From Dichotomocladium elegans (Eukaryota; Mucoromycota; Mucoromycetes; Mucorales; Lichtheimiaceae): a DNA stretch of 64,000 nt. Under the pieces are notes generated by a model. It searched no databases and was not told the DNA's origin. It saw only the letters and a program-made list of their open reading frames with translations. The stretch spans positions 682,001-746,000 of the forward strand of contig JAIXMN010000020.1 of assembly GCA_025716815.1 (NCBI GenBank), written 5' to 3'. A program made the translations under genes and the position numbers. The stretch's first letter is position 1, and each line of letters begins with the position of its first letter. Of this stretch, positions 1-11,670 are shown in pieces.

Positions 1-2
1 CA

Positions 3-1434
3 CAAAATAGAGCTGCTCAGAGAGCTTTCCGGGAACGTAAGGAGCGCCACCTCCGTGAACTGGAGAACACTATCCGTTCTTTGCGGGAACAACGGAATAA
101 TGCGGTCAAAGAACTTTCGTCCGTCAAGTCAAAACTGGACGGCTACAAAGCAGAGAATTGGTATCTAAAGGGTGTCGTCCTAACACTCCAGTTTGTATGC
201 CTGCATCATAACATCGTTATCCCAAATCACTCGCCCTATTTGTCTGAGGATGCACTCAACGATATAGCAAGAACGTCTCCACATGCAATTGAGGCTTATG
301 TCAATGCATACGCTCGTAACGATATCGACTTGAAGCCAATGATGGCGTCGCAATTCGCAAACATTGCTAAGGATGAATCTGTGGACCCGGACGAAGAGAA
401 GAGTGAGAGGATGAGAGACGACAAAGAATCGTCGGTTCAGGATGATTTCTTGTCAGAAACAAGCGGAGGTGGATTTTCCATGTTCTATCAAGATACTGTT
501 GCTCCTTCTACGCTTCGTAACAATGAGGATGATGCAGCTAATACGACGGATGATTCGATGATTCAAGAACATGATATCAAGATAGAGTCGTCCCTGGCTG
601 GTTCCTCTCTGCCCGACTGCTCCATGGACGAAACTTCCGTGCACGAAAATGTATCACCTTCACCGTCCAGTCTAACTGCCATTCAGCAGATTCGACTTCA
701 GCTCCGCGTTCAGTCAACACTTTCTCGATTGGGCAAGTCAAGCGTTAGATTGCAACCGACGTTGCTGCAGCTTGCGATCCCCCACGATCCACGCATCGAC
801 CTAATACCTACTCCCCATATGCGAGACAGAATGATTATCTTTCGTGACCTGATGGATTATGACCGATGCTTTACCATGCTCCTCAACGGGGCCGTCTATC
901 ACGGAGGAGATCCAACCATGGCAGAAAGTTGGGAGCTGCCTGCTGAGTTTTTCAGTGAATTCTGGTACACTTGTTCATCTTCACGTGAAAATTCCACACT
1001 TATTTAAGGGAAATTCGTTGTTTTGTAGGTATTTAACCATCAACTACGACTTCAAATATACCAACAAGTGGCGGTTGCTCAAGGGACTCCCAGAGCTTGA
1101 GATCGGCCCCAACGAGATTCACGAGCGCCATTCGCCATCTACTGACCAATATCTGTGGGGCGACGAATTTTCAGAGCATATGCCATCTCTCCAGCCCTTG
1201 CCTAGACAAACACGCCGGAGCCGTTCAACCTCGCCGGACCAGGCTCCGAGTTCTCCGACACATCCATTTTATGAGTCGTTAAGATGCCCACCCGAATCAC
1301 GGAATCGCATTTATTCCCCAAGTCTTGGTAAGCTAAATGAACTGTTATCATCAGCAATTTCCTGGCTGCTTTACTTATCAAACAACATAGATGCAATGAT
1401 GGAGCTGTTAAATAATATGTCTACGGACTCATAA
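3..1434 (+). CDS. bZIP transcription factor (AP-1/Yap-like), 5' end outside window
   Basis: The frame is already open at base 3 and encodes a basic region with NRAAQRAFRERKERHLRELE followed by a leucine-zipper stretch, the arrangement of Yap1/AP-1-type fungal bZIP regulators, which bind DNA as dimers. The middle is acidic and Ser-rich (low complexity). Near residues 300-340 there is a conserved-looking block (ELPAEFF..., YDFKYTNKWR) of the kind found in the C-terminal part of Mucorales bZIP proteins. Exons are 3-964, 1029-1327 and 1391-1434; the 64-nt intron restores EFWYLTINYDFKYTNKWR, and the last 63-nt intron is in frame, so it could be retained without a stop. The visible part is about 434 aa. 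The N-terminus is missing, so the start and any N-terminal domain are unknown. The bZIP assignment is firm; target genes are not inferable. Confidence 0.85.
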
Positions 1435-1574
1435 TTCTTTTCTGCTGCTTATTCTTATGTTTAATATTTTCATCCTTCTCTTCTCATCACCTACGCTCAC
1501 TCGCCCTTCCTCTTACAATATCCGTCCAATTTCACATATATACATACCATCGACACATTCCTTTTTTAATTTCT

Positions 1575-2679
1575 TCAGAAACTGACATGACCTTTTAAAG
1601 CGAGATGGTTATGGTGATTCACTATCCAAAGGTCAAACGACTTTTTGGTCCCCTGGGCGGTAGACTCACGCCCACACAAGGTAAAAGGCTGATCGACGTA
1701 TAAAGGCATGAGGCATCTATAATCGAATGACTGGATGTGTTCGTCGAGATCCAAGTCATATTTCGCCTTTACGTGAGATCTTAGAAGGGATATGAGAAGT
1801 GTACTTGACAGTGGCCCGTGCACCAATCGCGCTTTTTTTTTTAAAAAAAAATAACAGGGAATCAGTCGTCGTTATTTATAATATATCTTTATAACGTACC
1901 GGGATGCTTTTCCACAGTCGTGGCATATTGGTGATCATAATGAATGAGATGAGCGTTGAAAGTGAGAGCTGAGTATCGGAACAAGAGAACTGGCGTCGGA
2001 TGCACTGTTTCCGAGAACGCTGGTACCTTATTGCGTACTGGATTGTTCGGGCAAGGCGATTAGTTCCATCTCCTTGGACCTGTCGTAACATAGCCCCACA
2101 CTGAAGCTAGAGAGAAGAGAGACGCGTATTATACATGCCTGTGATTGGGCGCGGCGGGGCATGGTCGCCCTGCGTGGCATAGACAAGGCACCGTTGTTCG
2201 CGCATGGCCCAGCCCTGTTGATTGCGAATATCCTTGTTGAGCCATACCATCACCGCATCGCCTAATCTTCCACCGGTCTTGTGCTCGACCCGATCGACAG
2301 ACGTCGTCATCTTGACCTTGTCACCGACCACCAGAGGGTTTGTGGGACTGAACGTCAGGGTCGCCCCGGCCCACATGCGCTCGACAAACGGCTTCGGCGG
2401 ATGAAAATCGGTCTCGTAGCCGTCCCGTGCCAACTCTGTCTCGAGCGTTCGTGGCGGAAAATAGACATGGTGGTATGTGGCAGGAACGCGAGTGCCTGTT
2501 GCAGGGAGTATGCCATGTTTGTAGGCAAGCGTAGATTCGTTGAGCGTATTGGCCAAAAGATTCAAAGGAGAAGCTTCGCAAATGTCAAATGCGCTTGTGG
2601 TCTGAGACTTTATTGAGGATTGCCATGATGCTAGATGGGTATGATAAGCACGGCGCCAATGGAAACCACGGAATGGCAT
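1575..2679 (-). CDS. HTD2: Mitochondrial 3-hydroxyacyl-thioester dehydratase, Htd2-like (MaoC/hot-dog fold)
   Basis: The product resembles yeast Htd2, which dehydrates 3-hydroxyacyl-ACP in mitochondrial type II fatty acid synthesis (octanoate/lipoate supply). Visible landmarks are PFVERMWAGATLTF in the N-terminal half, the hydratase signature LLFRYSALTFNAHLIHYD with the catalytic-type His, and LVHGPLSSTLL near the C-terminus. The ATG at 2679 is chosen because the frame further upstream lacks an ATG; the N-terminus is Arg/Ser/His rich, fitting a mitochondrial presequence. Exons 2679-2139, 2037-1900 and 1831-1575 join in phase (311 aa). The first intron needs a GC donor to keep the frame. It lies tail-to-tail with the bZIP gene. 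Family assignment is strong; exon 1/2 splicing is the weak point. Confidence 0.83.
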
Positions 2680-2752
2680 TGAGCAAGAGAGAGAGAAAGA
2701 GAACAAGGAAAGAGTTAGCTTGGTACTAGCAGTAGTAATTTTTTTTTCGTTT

Positions 2753-4283
2753 TCACAGAATAAAGGTGTTTAAATTCTCGTTGAGGATGATATCCGAAAC
2801 AGCGACCATCACATGCTGTAGCAGTTTTGCATCGGTAGCATCGGTGAAATAGCAATAGACACGCTTATCCTTATTACGATTGAGTCGCTGGAATCGCTTC
2901 CGAAAGTAGGCGCTCGCTTGCTCGGCATCTTCGGGAGGCCCTGCATAGTTACCAGTATTTTCGTATGAATGAAAACGACCAATGGATACCCCGCTCGAGT
3001 ATTTACCGGTGTAGTCTGGGAAATGCTGCGCAATGGGTGATGTTTTTATCTTCTCTCGAAAAATGTCAATCTTGTTAAGAAACAGTATCATCGACGTCTT
3101 TTCGAACCACGATGAATTGCATATGCTGTCAAAAAGCATCAGAGCCTCGAACATTTGGTTCTGTAGAGCGGAGGAAGAAGAATGGCAACAAAAGCCCAGT
3201 CAATCGGTTGCATGAGGTGCGAAGCTAATAAAACATACAGAATCTCTGTCTTCAAGAAGGCATTGGTCGTATCCACTGATAGCCACTATAAATAAAATGG
3301 CAGTAACGTTTTCAAAGCAATGCATCCTTGGATTTGCATTGCAGTCAGTGTGAGTCGAAGCAGCTCCCTGGAATTCAACCCCTCTCCCAATTGTTAGAAC
3401 TAACTCACCATTTTTTTCTCTCGCTGCGTTGGCCACCGACGTCTACCATGCGGTAGGTTAGCGGCCCTAGATGAAACACAGCCTCCACGACGCCCGTCGT
3501 CTTGGCGCGGCAGCGGATAATATCTTGGTCGGTTGGGATGTAGTCTCGCGCCCATAATCGATCTAGGTCGGTATAAAAGCTTGTAATTTTTTTTTTTTTT
3601 TGTTGAGGGAAATCGAACACTTTTTATAATCGCGATATTGCACTTACTACGATATGTTATCATGTAGCGCATACATATTCCCATGTAGATATGCCTTTTG
3701 CGTGCAGGGATCAGCCCATAATCTCTTGATCGGGTCCAGGTATTCTATTGGAAACGGCTCATTCTTTGCAATAGTAGGTATTTCATGAAACAAATGCTTG
3801 CTGGTCTCCTATGAGATGGAAGGATTGGGGGATATCCTTAACCGGTAGAACATCAAATAAAAATCAAGACATTGGCACGTACCAGAAGCATTGGATCACC
3901 CGGAGATATTTTGAGCTGCTGTACGATCTCAAGCAGGGTCTGCATAATGCTGAAGACATTGGAAAACACAATCATTCGATAGCCTTCTCGTTCCTGCGCA
4001 TCAAATCCAGCGGCGTGCAATAGCCGCATCTGCTTGAGGACCGTTGACTTCCCCGATTCGCCTGCGCCTAGAAGCAGCTCGCGCCGCACACATACACAGA
4101 CAACCCATGCCGACCATTGAGTAATGCATGCTATACAATGCAGTGGAAGGCCTTACCTAATAGCAGCAACTTCACCTCCGTCTTCAATCGTCGCTCGTCT
4201 GTTTTGATCTGTTTGTCAATGGAGCGCGTCGTCTCATCCGCTTGATTTGGCTCTGACGCCAATGCGCTGCAGCATTGACCCAT
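2753..4283 (-). CDS. Heterotrimeric G-protein alpha subunit
   Basis: GTP-binding signalling subunit coupled to membrane receptors. Start ATG at 4283 gives MGQCCS, a G2 myristoylation site with Cys4/Cys5 available for palmitoylation. Motifs in order: P-loop GAGESGKST, switch [36 protein letters not shown], and guanine-specificity FLNKID. Exons 4283-4157, 4067-3883, 3808-3651 and 3579 onward join in phase; further introns lie near 3420-3360, 3230-3160. About 350 aa, the usual size. Two oddities: the guanine-contact motif normally read TCAT is TDAT (YFTDATDA), and the C-terminal receptor-contact tail ends NENLNTFIL, unlike common fungal Gpa tails. The general fold appears complete, so it is probably expressed, perhaps a divergent paralogue with altered nucleotide kinetics (inference). 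Confidence 0.93.
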
Positions 4284-4614
4284 ACTTTCAAATTACGTAC
4301 GTATGAGGATCCTTCGTAGCGGTTGCCTGGACACAACAAACGTATAATGTTTTAATCAGAACTGACATAACAGGAGAAAAAAAAAGAGAACCACAAGTTT
4401 GTTTTGTTCTTATGCACACATTTGTTCATGATGTAATTTATTACGAATATAATATACAGTATAGCTTCCCTAGATGTTGGGTAAGTGGTGAAGGGGATGG
4501 GAAGGGAGGTAGATGGGTTCATGAGGTAAAAGGGTAAATGGTAGAATAGTACAACAACAAAAAAAATGAGTGAAAGGCGGGGCGGCGCGGTGGGGGGGGC
4601 GGTTGCAGAATGGT

Positions 4615-6281
4615 TTAGTCCTTTCCAGAAGAGTGAAGAGAGCTGGAAGCCTTTTCGTCGGCCTCCAAATTGAGCTGACGCTTCTCAGCGCGGAATGCCC
4701 AGACGGATCCGGAGAACACAGCATCCATCTCCTCAAGCGACTTGCCCTTGGTCTCAGGATAGAAGAGCCAGACAGTTAGGGTCATAACGACACAGCAGCA
4801 GCCAAAGAAGATGTACGTGCCCCATGTGATACTGTTGAGCATAGCTGGGCACATTTCAGAGATAGCAAAGTTCAAAAGCCAGTTGGCAGCGGTGGAGAGG
4901 GAGGTACCCTTGGCACGGACGTTGAGGGGAAAGATTTCGGCGGGGTAGACCCAGCCAACAGGACCCCAAGAGTAGGCGAAACCAGCGACGAAAACGTAAA
5001 TCATGACAATGCAAAAGTACGACGCCTTGGTGTTGCCGCTCATATCGATCTTGTTCTTGTTATCGGCCAGGTCAAGGTAGACGCGACCAGTAGTGGCCAT
5101 GACGATGCCGCAGAGAAGCATGGCGATACCCATGACGATGGCGCCGGAGATCAACGTCTTTCTGCGACCCAGGCGATCAAGGAATAGGACAGCGGGAATA
5201 GTAGAAAGCATGTTGAGGACACCGTTCACGCCTGAAGCAATGAGAGTGGCCGAGGTATTCTGTATACCTGCCTGCATGAAAATGGTTGGGGCGTAATACA
5301 TGATGGAGTTGATACCAGTGAATTGCTGGAACACCTGAATGAAGATGCCCAAGACGAGGCGTCTTCGGTTACGCTTGCTAAAGACCTCAGTGTAGTCCAT
5401 GTTGGCAACCTTGCGGTCGGCCTCCAACTGTTCGCGGATGTCATTGAATTCAGAGACGACATAGGGATCGGTCTTGTCACCATTCGCATGGAGTTTGGCG
5501 AGAACTTCAAGAGCCTCTTCCTCGCGGCCCTTGCTGAACAGCCAGCGTGGAGAGTAGGGCAAGAAGAAACAACCAGCAGCAAGAACGACAGCAGGGGCAA
5601 TTTGGATACCGATAGGGATGCGGAAAGAAGCATCGGAATCGATCTTCTCGGTGCCGACATTGACCCAGAAAGCAAGCATAAGACCAACGGTGCACATGAG
5701 CTGCTGAAGCGAGATGAGACGACCACGGATTTCCTTAGGCGCAAGTTCAGACTAAAGGAGGAGACAGTATAAATCAACACCTTCGTTCTTCTTGAATTTT
5801 TATATATATATATATATCCATACCTGATAGAGAGGAACAATCATGGAGAGTGTACCGATACCAAGACCGGCAATGGCTCGGCCAACAACCATCATAGCAT
5901 AGCCATTGGTGCCGGTCTGAATGGCAGCGCCAATGGTAAAGACGATACAGCCAAGAATAATTGTGATCTTGCGAGAGAAGATTTCAGCAGATTGACCAGC
6001 AAGGAGCGAACCAACAAAGCAGCCGGCAAGGAGTAGACCGGTAAGGGTGCCCTGCTCGAGAGAAGTAAGGTATCCTTTCGTGGTCATCTTGGCGATGAAA
6101 TGAGGCATTGTCAAGATACTCTATGGAATGAAAATAGGGTAAGTATCGAGCACTCTGATATGTGAGGGGGCAGGCAGAGATAACGTACGCCGAGGACACC
6201 GGTGTCATAGCCGAAAAGAAAACCGCCAATGGCGGCGAAGAAGCAAACTACGTAGACTCTCCAGCTGTATTGATGAGTCAT
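4615..6281 (-). CDS. Hexose/sugar transporter of the major facilitator superfamily
   Basis: Plasma-membrane sugar carrier of the MFS sugar-porter family. Signatures are FLFGYDTGVLG in TM1, RGRLISLQQL, PYSPRWLFSKGR, QQFTGINSIMYYAPTIF in TM7, DRLGRRKTL, GPVGWVYPAEIFPLNVRAKG in TM10 and PETKGKSLEEMD after TM12. Exons 6281-6189, 6120-5824 and 5751-4615 join exactly in phase (508 aa), typical for the family. Twelve membrane segments are readable from hydrophobicity. The C-terminal cytosolic tail is short and charged. The promoter has a TATA box and GCGGGG elements, consistent with glucose repression. Substrate cannot be decided between glucose, fructose, galactose or xylose from sequence alone. 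Confidence 0.95.
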
Positions 6282-6344
6282 TTTAAGTGGAGGAAGAATA
6301 AGCAATGGAGACTTGGGTATGAAAGGCCATCGTCTGCCGCTGAT

Positions 6345-6455
6345 CGAATCCTTTATATACGTGTCGCGGAGGTGGGTGGGTGGAGATTTGGAGATCAGCG
6401 TTGTATGGAGCTGACCCCGCTTCAGCCTGGACGACGCGGGGAAGCGGGGCTCACC
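6345..6455 (-). promoter_or_regulatory. Hexose transporter promoter: TATA box and clustered Mig1/CreA-type sites
   Basis: Read on the minus strand, GTATATAAAG lies at 6360-6351, about 70 bp before the transporter ATG. Further upstream are two GCGGGG hexamers on the plus strand (6436-6441 and 6444-6449) and an inverted copy CCCCGC at 6415-6420. GCGGGG fits the SYGGRG consensus of Mig1/CreA carbon-catabolite repressors. Three sites within 35 bp in front of a sugar transporter suggest glucose repression; this is inference from motif and position. Confidence 0.5.
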
Positions 6456-8550
6456 CCCAGTATTCCGAAATAAGTAATAATTTACCTTTTTCCCGCTTGC
6501 TTCCGCTCTCGCCAGGACTGAGTCTGAAGCGCCGTTGCCCACTTTCCGTTTCATTCCATATAGTACGACTACGCCAAATGGTTATTTTTACGCAAACAAG
6601 AATTTTTCTCATGTCAACTTATGATTTTCTGCAACAATAACTTTTCCACATGGATATTTTGTATCTCTCATGTTTGTGAATAGCTGAAAAATTCTTTGGT
6701 CCCTGATGCGTATTTTCAGAAATCCGCCCCTACTAAATCACCACCTACTGAATGAATGAATGAACGAATGGATGAATGAAAAAAACCGGGACCAATCACG
6801 TTGACGATGGAACCATGGACTCTGCAAGCCCGCGGAAGGGCGACCCTTTTCCAAAAAAGAAATCTTTGTAACACCTTTTCCCGTGAGAAACCAAGGGACA
6901 AGGGAAGAGACGGAAGTGTCCAACTCAACCAAATAAGGTTTATGTCTCCGATTCGTATTTGGAGGGCACACGCACCTACACACCTCTTTATCCGGATTGG
7001 TAAGCCTCCCGCGGATGGCTCATATTATGGATGTATTTTCTAGTGCACCTATCATGGGCAACGGCCTACTGGCGGAAAACTGTTCTCAACATAAACCACC
7101 CTTCTCTTAGGGACTCAATTTGAGTTATCTCCCGCCCTGTTGGTGCTTGTCAAATCATTCTGTGTTTCTCGGGGGTAGAAGTTCACTTCCCACATCCTGG
7201 GGAAACATTGCATCCGAGTGTTGTGGAAATCTGTCTATGCTTCATATTAGACTGAAATGATTAATGCATCTCATGCACTGAGCAGTGGTGGGGTTGCATA
7301 TTCAAAATCTGATTCGTTTACGTACCATGCTTAGTAGTTAACAGATGAGTTTATCTTCTCTCACTTGGATAAAATTCTTTTTGAGGTTACCTCGGTTTCA
7401 TTTGAAGATGATGAAAAACCTTTTTATTTAAGCCAATCCATTCCCCGCCTTGTACATGGAACAAACTTGGGCAATGCGCTTGGAACCACAATTAATTAGC
7501 TCATGTCATTTCGGTTTTCACTCATCCACCCACCGGACATATTTGCGCTTCAGGATTAACACCCATGTGGGGGGCAATAACGACGATGTCCTTTAACATG
7601 GTACCTGTGGAAGAACCCTGATTTGAAACGAGGGGAGTAACCCCGATCGTCCCGATGTGGTCGTCAGGGTGTGTGTGTGTGTGTGTCCGTCTATCACGTA
7701 ATTATTGACTCCGTCTGCAGGGATATCCAGGCGGGAGGGTCAGAATAAATGGTATATCATGTGTTCCGGGATGCATCGTCGTCGAATCGGTCGAGAGTAT
7801 TGAATGTGGTCATCGATATGTATAGCAGTTGCAGAGATCTTCCAAGCGGAAGCGTCCTTTTGGAAGAGTTAGCTATGATCCGCTGCACATACAGTGTGCC
7901 ATGTTCCTTGTCTGGGATACTCAACCCGACGTCTAAGCCTGCTTTCAGGGCTGAAAGAGTGTTTCACTCGGTTCCATTTGAAAACGTAATTTATTAGAAG
8001 AGCGGAATGTGTATTCCTGTGTCGCTTTATGATTGGTTGGGACGATGTCACTACTCTACATTTTCACTTTCAAGAAACCGTGCTCCTGACCTATATGGAG
8101 CACTGAGCACTAGTGCCGTTTCCGTACCATAACAGGAGTCAATCCGTACCCTTGATAACATTTTTATTGCATCTTTCTGCACAACGCTATGTGACCTGGT
8201 AAAGAATTTTCTCTTTCGGGACCCTGAAGAAAAAACGGGATGAGCGGGTAACATTGCTAATCAGGGCCCGAGTAATTGGCAACGATCCGCTCAGGGTCAA
8301 GGAGAAACAGGCGGCCCTTCAATTAGAGCAGTGCCATCAACGTTCCATATTTCAGTAACAAATGGGCGACAGAGTAGGGAAGAGAGAACCTCCACTCCAG
8401 CGGAAGCATTGCGCTGCAGCAACGCTATAACAAATCCCCAAAATTGGCAGCATACATGGAAATAAGAGATATCACACACGCAACTTTGCAAACTCACCTC
8501 TGTAATGAAAGGTATATTAAGAACAGCCATATTGCTTATAAAGATGGGCT
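6456..8550. other. Gene-poor stretch, no supported gene
   Basis: About 2.1 kb with only short, unconserved-looking reading frames on both strands. It contains a small (GT)n tract near 7668-7687. I see no recognisable protein motif, tRNA, or intact repeat. It is followed by transposon relics, so it may include older, unreadable mobile-element debris. Confidence 0.5.
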
Positions 8551-8554
8551 GCCC

Positions 8555-9260
8555 TGAGCCTATGGATCAAGTCATTGATGAGGAGACATTCTCTCTTCAA
8601 ATCTCATCGTTCCTACACAGATGTTCTATGTATTATATCTTGCGACCGTAACTCCGGGATGATTGCTACGCAAATCACCAAGCGAAGGATTTCCATGACA
8701 GAAGTAGGTTCTACTCGAAGTTACACAATATCCACAAATAAAGTCAAGGTCAGATTTTTCACGTTATTTGAGAAGGATTTGAGTACATCAGCCTCAGGAA
8801 AAAAAACAATCAGGAACATATGTCCCTTCGACTCAGTGATGGGTGTTGCATTATGAAAACGATCTTGATAGAACTTTTAGGGAACATAGAACCAAGGGGT
8901 CCTCCACGTACTCTCTATGAAGTGAATAAGAGATTTGTTCTAGACTGCATCGAGGACAATCCACTCACTCCTTTAGACTGCTCAAGAAACCCGAGAGACT
9001 TTAAAGTATTGAACCGACGTTCCATAGGTTTATGAGAAACGAATGTTCCTTATCGTCGATTCCACCATGTTGGCAGGTCTCATGATGTGAGGACTCAAAA
9101 GCATTTTGACTATGTTGCGGCGATGGATCTTGGACTGAAATAGATTCTAGGAAAAGCTGTTCATCATGATGGGTCCGAACTCCATATTAACATGAGACCG
9201 CAGCGTGGTAGTCACAATCTTAGGAGCAATGGCGGCATCAGCCATCATAAGAATAGCTTA
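8555..9260 (+). mobile_element. Decayed IS630/Tc1-mariner-like transposon, copy A
   Basis: Degenerate transposase coding sequence, interrupted by several frameshifts and stops. It aligns by eye with copy B at 10188-11080: both start with D.VIDEET.SLQ, share KVRF(F)...FEKDLSTSAS..K, then the helix-turn-helix-like PRTLYEVNKRFVLDCIEDNP (copy B: SRILNEEHKSVILECIHENP). A remnant of the DDE-domain block is visible as SELHINMRPQRGS near 9170-9215 (copy B: ESGFHINMKRS). The C-terminal DDE part is missing here, so this is a truncated relic, not an active gene. Terminal inverted repeats were not found. Confidence 0.72.
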
Positions 9261-10187
9261 ATATATACGCATATAACCACCAGCCAAGAAAACAAAAGAG
9301 AGAGGGAAGTCCAGAAGTTGCAATTGACACAACTGTAATTGGACATTATCCCGGCTTTTTTTTAGTCTGACAATGGGCAAGATGGCCAAGTATGGTCATA
9401 TGAGAGACCATTATCCAGTAATCGATAATGAATCTCTGTCAATTTGTCATGGTTATTGCCCAGGACACATGTGGCGGGCAGTAAGGCGTGTTCCTATTGC
9501 CAAGTGAAGTCTTTTAACCACTGATACGACAACGCAACGCAATTTTATGCGATTTTGGTCACGTAAGACATGCGAATTTCCCATGGTCCTTATAGTACAC
9601 TTAACGTCGCAGAACTGAATATAAGAAAAAGAAAGAGGTTCCTGCGACATTCTCTGTGCACAAGAAGTAATCGCAAGGAAAGGTACCCATGCCTCAGATA
9701 AATACTGCCTTTACCTACAGTAAGTTTTGCAACACAGCGTAGAGAGGCTTATTGAATGCGTATTCCAGCTGTGCATCATAAGAAATGTTATATTTTTCAG
9801 CTAACTGGGTCAATGTCGACTTGACGGCATTGTTCGAATGACCAATATGGCGGACGTTTGAAAGACTTGACAAAAGTTAACAGAGCTAGAATTGATCAGA
9901 ACCAATAAAAAAGAGTATAAGCAGAAAGAATTGATGTGAGCATGAGCTTGTCTTTTTTCTCGCCTTTACCCATGGAGGTGCAGAACGAACATCATTGCTA
10001 TGCTCTTGAACATGCGCAAACATACACGATTTTCTAAAATCAAAAGTCGCAGGATCATATAAATAAAATGGCGCTTTGCCCAGGAGACGCATGGTAACAA
10101 AGCAAGTGTTCCATGCATCCACGGAAAGATGCTGCTTCCATCTCTTCCTTTTGACACTTTCTCTTTTATACACTTTTACATTCTGAA
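9261..10187. other. Spacer between the two transposon relics
   Basis: About 930 bp with only short frames (for example a minus-strand frame at 10173-9886) lacking recognisable motifs. It may be unrelated sequence or unreadable element debris. Confidence 0.4.
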
Positions 10188-11080
10188 ATGAGCAACCTAT
10201 TTTTCTACCAAGATGACCAAGATCATGTTATTGATGAAGAAACGTACTCTTTGCAATCCGCTTGTTCTCGCACTGAATATCTCCGTAGCATATCTTGCAG
10301 AGATAACTCTGATCTTACTACCATACACATTCTCGGGCGAAAGGATCCAGACATTCGGATGAAAAGAAGCGGGGGATCAAACGCAGTTACACAGCGTGCG
10401 CTGACCAAGACAAGGTCAGATTTTACAACGGATATTTCAGAAGGTCTTGAGTGCATCAGCTGCTGCAAAACAGTTAGGAACCCATGCTTGTTCAGCTCAG
10501 CGATGGACGTTACAGTACGAGAAAGACCCTAACAGCATCTTAAGAACCTAAAGTGAGGGGTCGTTCGCGTATTCTCAATGAAGAACATAAGAGCGTTATT
10601 TTAGAATGCATCCATGAGAATCCATCCATTGTCCTTGAGCAGCTAATGGAGCAACTGCTTCAATGATTTGAAGGTCTCAAAGTATATAAAACGACGCTCC
10701 ATCGATTTATAAAAACGAGCGCAACTTGTCATTGAAAATGGCTCGATTTCAGCCTGTAGACAGGAATAGTGCTGCGAAGATTCAAGAGCGCCTTTACTGA
10801 GTGCGCAAATGGAACAGGAACCGACATGGACTTTAGAACAAAATGCGTTTTCTTGGCGAGTCTGGATTCCATATTAATATGAAACGCAGCGTATGAAGGA
10901 CCATTATTGGTGTTGGGTAATGCACGTATCCATAAGGCTGAGGATATCGATATGCTGATCTTCCACCCTACTCGCCTGAACTCAATCCGATTGAGCAGTT
11001 TTGATCAGTTGTCAAGAGCAAAGTAAAAACGCAATAGATCACCCTTGTTACATTCTGCAATCTTCTAATATTCCAGATCC
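10188..11080 (+). mobile_element. Decayed IS630/Tc1-mariner-like transposon, copy B
   Basis: The longer of the two copies. In order: N-terminal IRMKRSGGSNAVTQRALTK block and a helix-turn-helix-like region at about 10385-10530, SRILNEEHKSVILECIHENP (about 10568-10627), FEGLKVYKTTLHRFI (about 10667-10711), a DDE-domain block ESGFHINMKRS (about 10858-10890), and the C-terminal LPPYSPELNPIEQF (about 10967-11010), the classic DDE_3 motif. The Trp codon expected after NPIEQF is TGA, and other blocks are separated by stops and frameshifts, so the element is inactive. The order of motifs is that of Tc1/mariner-IS630 transposases. Confidence 0.8.
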
Positions 11081-11670
11081 TCTGTAAATAAGGATATCAG
11101 CCTACTTCAAGTGCCTCGAGAGGAGAGGACACGGGCTTTGGGTGGGACCGTGATTTGGCTGCAGCCTTTTCTCCCTCTTCTGTCATTGTTACCGCAATGG
11201 TACACCTAGCTACCTTCGGGGTAAGTTGACGAGAAAGAAGGGGGCTGATATTTTCTGTTGACTAACGGGTATGTCTCGGACTTATGCGAAATTTTCGGCC
11301 AGTGCTTTTACTTGGAGCTGGCCGAAAATCCATGATTATCGCACGTGACACGATCAATTCGGCTTACAAATAGATATCTTATTTGTCCTTGTGAATTAGG
11401 ATACTGGATACGAGATACCTATACATTTTCGTTAGATAGCTTGTCCATGGTGATATATCTGGTTTGTTTGGATTGTTCCATTGATGCCATTGTAAATCCG
11501 AAGAGGAATCGCGTCTGATGCTTAGGATCATACGTAGTCTGCTTCCGAGAGCGGATTTTACGTCAGCTAAAATCATATGGTTGAGGTAGGACAAAGAAGG
11601 TTTGTGGAGTAAGACTGTACCTAGCAGCCTTACCTAGCCGTCTATCCATCTTCCTTCACATCCCTTCATC
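11081..11670. other. Upstream region of the enoyl-CoA isomerase gene
   Basis: About 590 bp between the transposon relic and the ECI start. No gene is supported. It carries pyrimidine-rich tracts typical of fungal promoters but no clear TATA element. Confidence 0.4.

Noticed and set aside
7749..7997. Short plus-strand frame in the gene-poor block
   Set aside because: 82 codons with no motif and no neighbouring exon; not supported.
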